This document shows positions 63,436 to 64,000 of a stretch of 64,000 nucleotides of DNA, piece by piece. Numbering within the stretch: position 1 is the first letter of the stretch; every line of letters begins with the position of its first letter. Origin of the DNA: Blepharisma stoltei (taxonomy: Eukaryota > Ciliophora > Heterotrichea > Heterotrichida > Blepharismidae); contig CAJZBQ010000035.1 of the NCBI GenBank assembly GCA_914767885.1, positions 868,001 through 932,000 of the forward strand, read 5' to 3'. The notes under the pieces were generated by a model, which saw only the letters and a program-made list of their open reading frames with translations, had not been told where the DNA came from and did no database searches. Both the position numbers and the translations under genes were made by a program.

Positions 63436-64000
63436 ATGGACTCATCTTCTTATATAGAAGATCTTAATCGGGGCTGTCGTTTAGGAGACGTTCCGCTTCT
63501 AAAAGACGTTTTTCAACGATTCCCTCAATTTCTCAACCAAAAGGACATGAAACTCGGCTGAGCGCCTTTATATCGCACAGTTATATGTGGCCATGAAGCT
63601 GCCTCTAAATTGCTTTTAGATCTCGGGGCCGACCCCAATGTCAAAACCAATATCGGCGAAACCGCCCTGCACCAAGCTTCCGCCAATAGTCAATACAAAA
63701 TTGCCAAAATGCTCTTATCTTACCAAGCAGACCCAAATTCCCAGCAAAATGATGGTGACACGCCTCTTCATCTGGCCGCTTTTAAAGGCGATATTAAGAT
63801 GGTAAAGCTTCTTTTAAAGTTCAACAGCGACCCAAATATATCTAACAACGTCTTTGGTAGGACTCCTTTACACTACGCTATCGATTATGATCACAAAGAG
63901 GTTGCAATGCTCCTTATGAAAAGTTCAGCGTCCACTACAATTAAAGACATGAGCGACAAAACTCCTTTGGACTTGTCTAAAGGAATGGACTTTTCAGAAT
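63436..64000 (+). CDS. ankyrin-repeat protein, 3' end outside window
   Basis: ATG 63436 (MDSSSYIEDLNRGCRLGDVP) opens a chain of ankyrin repeats, each with the usual helix-turn-helix: ETALHQASANSQYKIAKMLL, DTPLHLAAFKGDIKMVKLLL, RTPLHYAIDYDHKEVAMLLM. At least five repeats are visible before the window ends. A TGA (Trp) occurs in LGWAPLYRTV. Partner and role cannot be told from repeats alone. Slightly richer in C than its neighbours. Confidence 0.85.

Overview
The window reads as germline (micronuclear) DNA of a heterotrich ciliate, most likely Blepharisma. Four features in the sequence support this. (1) UGA is read as tryptophan throughout: in-frame TGA falls on conserved Trp positions in CFAP20 and importin, and real ends are TAA or TAG. 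(2) Introns are 15 or 16 nt, GT...AG; eight were found. (3) About 20 insertions interrupt conserved reading frames, and most are flanked by a direct TA repeat. Removing them TA-to-TA restores the frame, so they behave as internal eliminated sequences (IESs). (4) One MITE family with a CCCTCCGTGAGCGAACAAAA-type terminal inverted repeat recurs six times and occupies several IESs. From memory, the described Blepharisma germline has UGA=Trp, short TA-bound IESs and an abundant Pogo-derived MITE. The species was not verified.

Layout. 1-5.6 kb: CFAP20 (partial), a coiled-coil protein and a UBE3B/C-like HECT ligase. 5.7-13 kb: a ubiquitin-like-domain protein, a four-helix membrane protein, a 929-bp inverted-repeat transposon with a nested retroposon, a TVP15/COPI-associated protein and an importin-7-like receptor. 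13-25.8 kb: coiled-coil and unknown genes, a TBC RabGAP, a UBA protein, eIF3h, a SKICH-like protein carrying a 226-bp palindromic IES, and a FOP/CEP43-like centrosomal protein. 26-35 kb: a UPL3/TRIP12-like HECT ligase broken by six insertions or introns, and an NSUN2-like tRNA methyltransferase with three insertions. 35-42 kb: a small PDI, a gene-poor stretch and a tandem duplication of cysteine-rich surface proteins. 42-50 kb: a DP transcription factor, a PPIL6-type cyclophilin fused to pyruvate kinase, and two tail-to-tail 7TM receptors. 50-64 kb: an Alba protein, FAF2/UBXD8, mitochondrial ribosome recycling factor, PheRS alpha, FKBP12, a WD40-TRP channel, coiled-coil and secreted proteins, tRNA-Ile and an ankyrin protein.

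Genes are packed tightly (gaps of 11-60 bp are common), alternate strands and show no operon logic. Themes are cilia and basal bodies (CFAP20, FOP, PPIL6), ubiquitin (two HECT ligases, FAF2, UBL and UBA proteins) and translation (eIF3h, PheRS, RRF, NSUN2, tRNA). A second repeat class, about 250-610 bp retroposon-like (SINE-like) units with 9-18 bp target-site duplications, also sits inside exons of conserved genes. Several of those duplications contain a TA, so TA-to-TA excision would heal the gene exactly. The most striking single gene is the cyclophilin-pyruvate kinase fusion at 44.0-47.1 kb.
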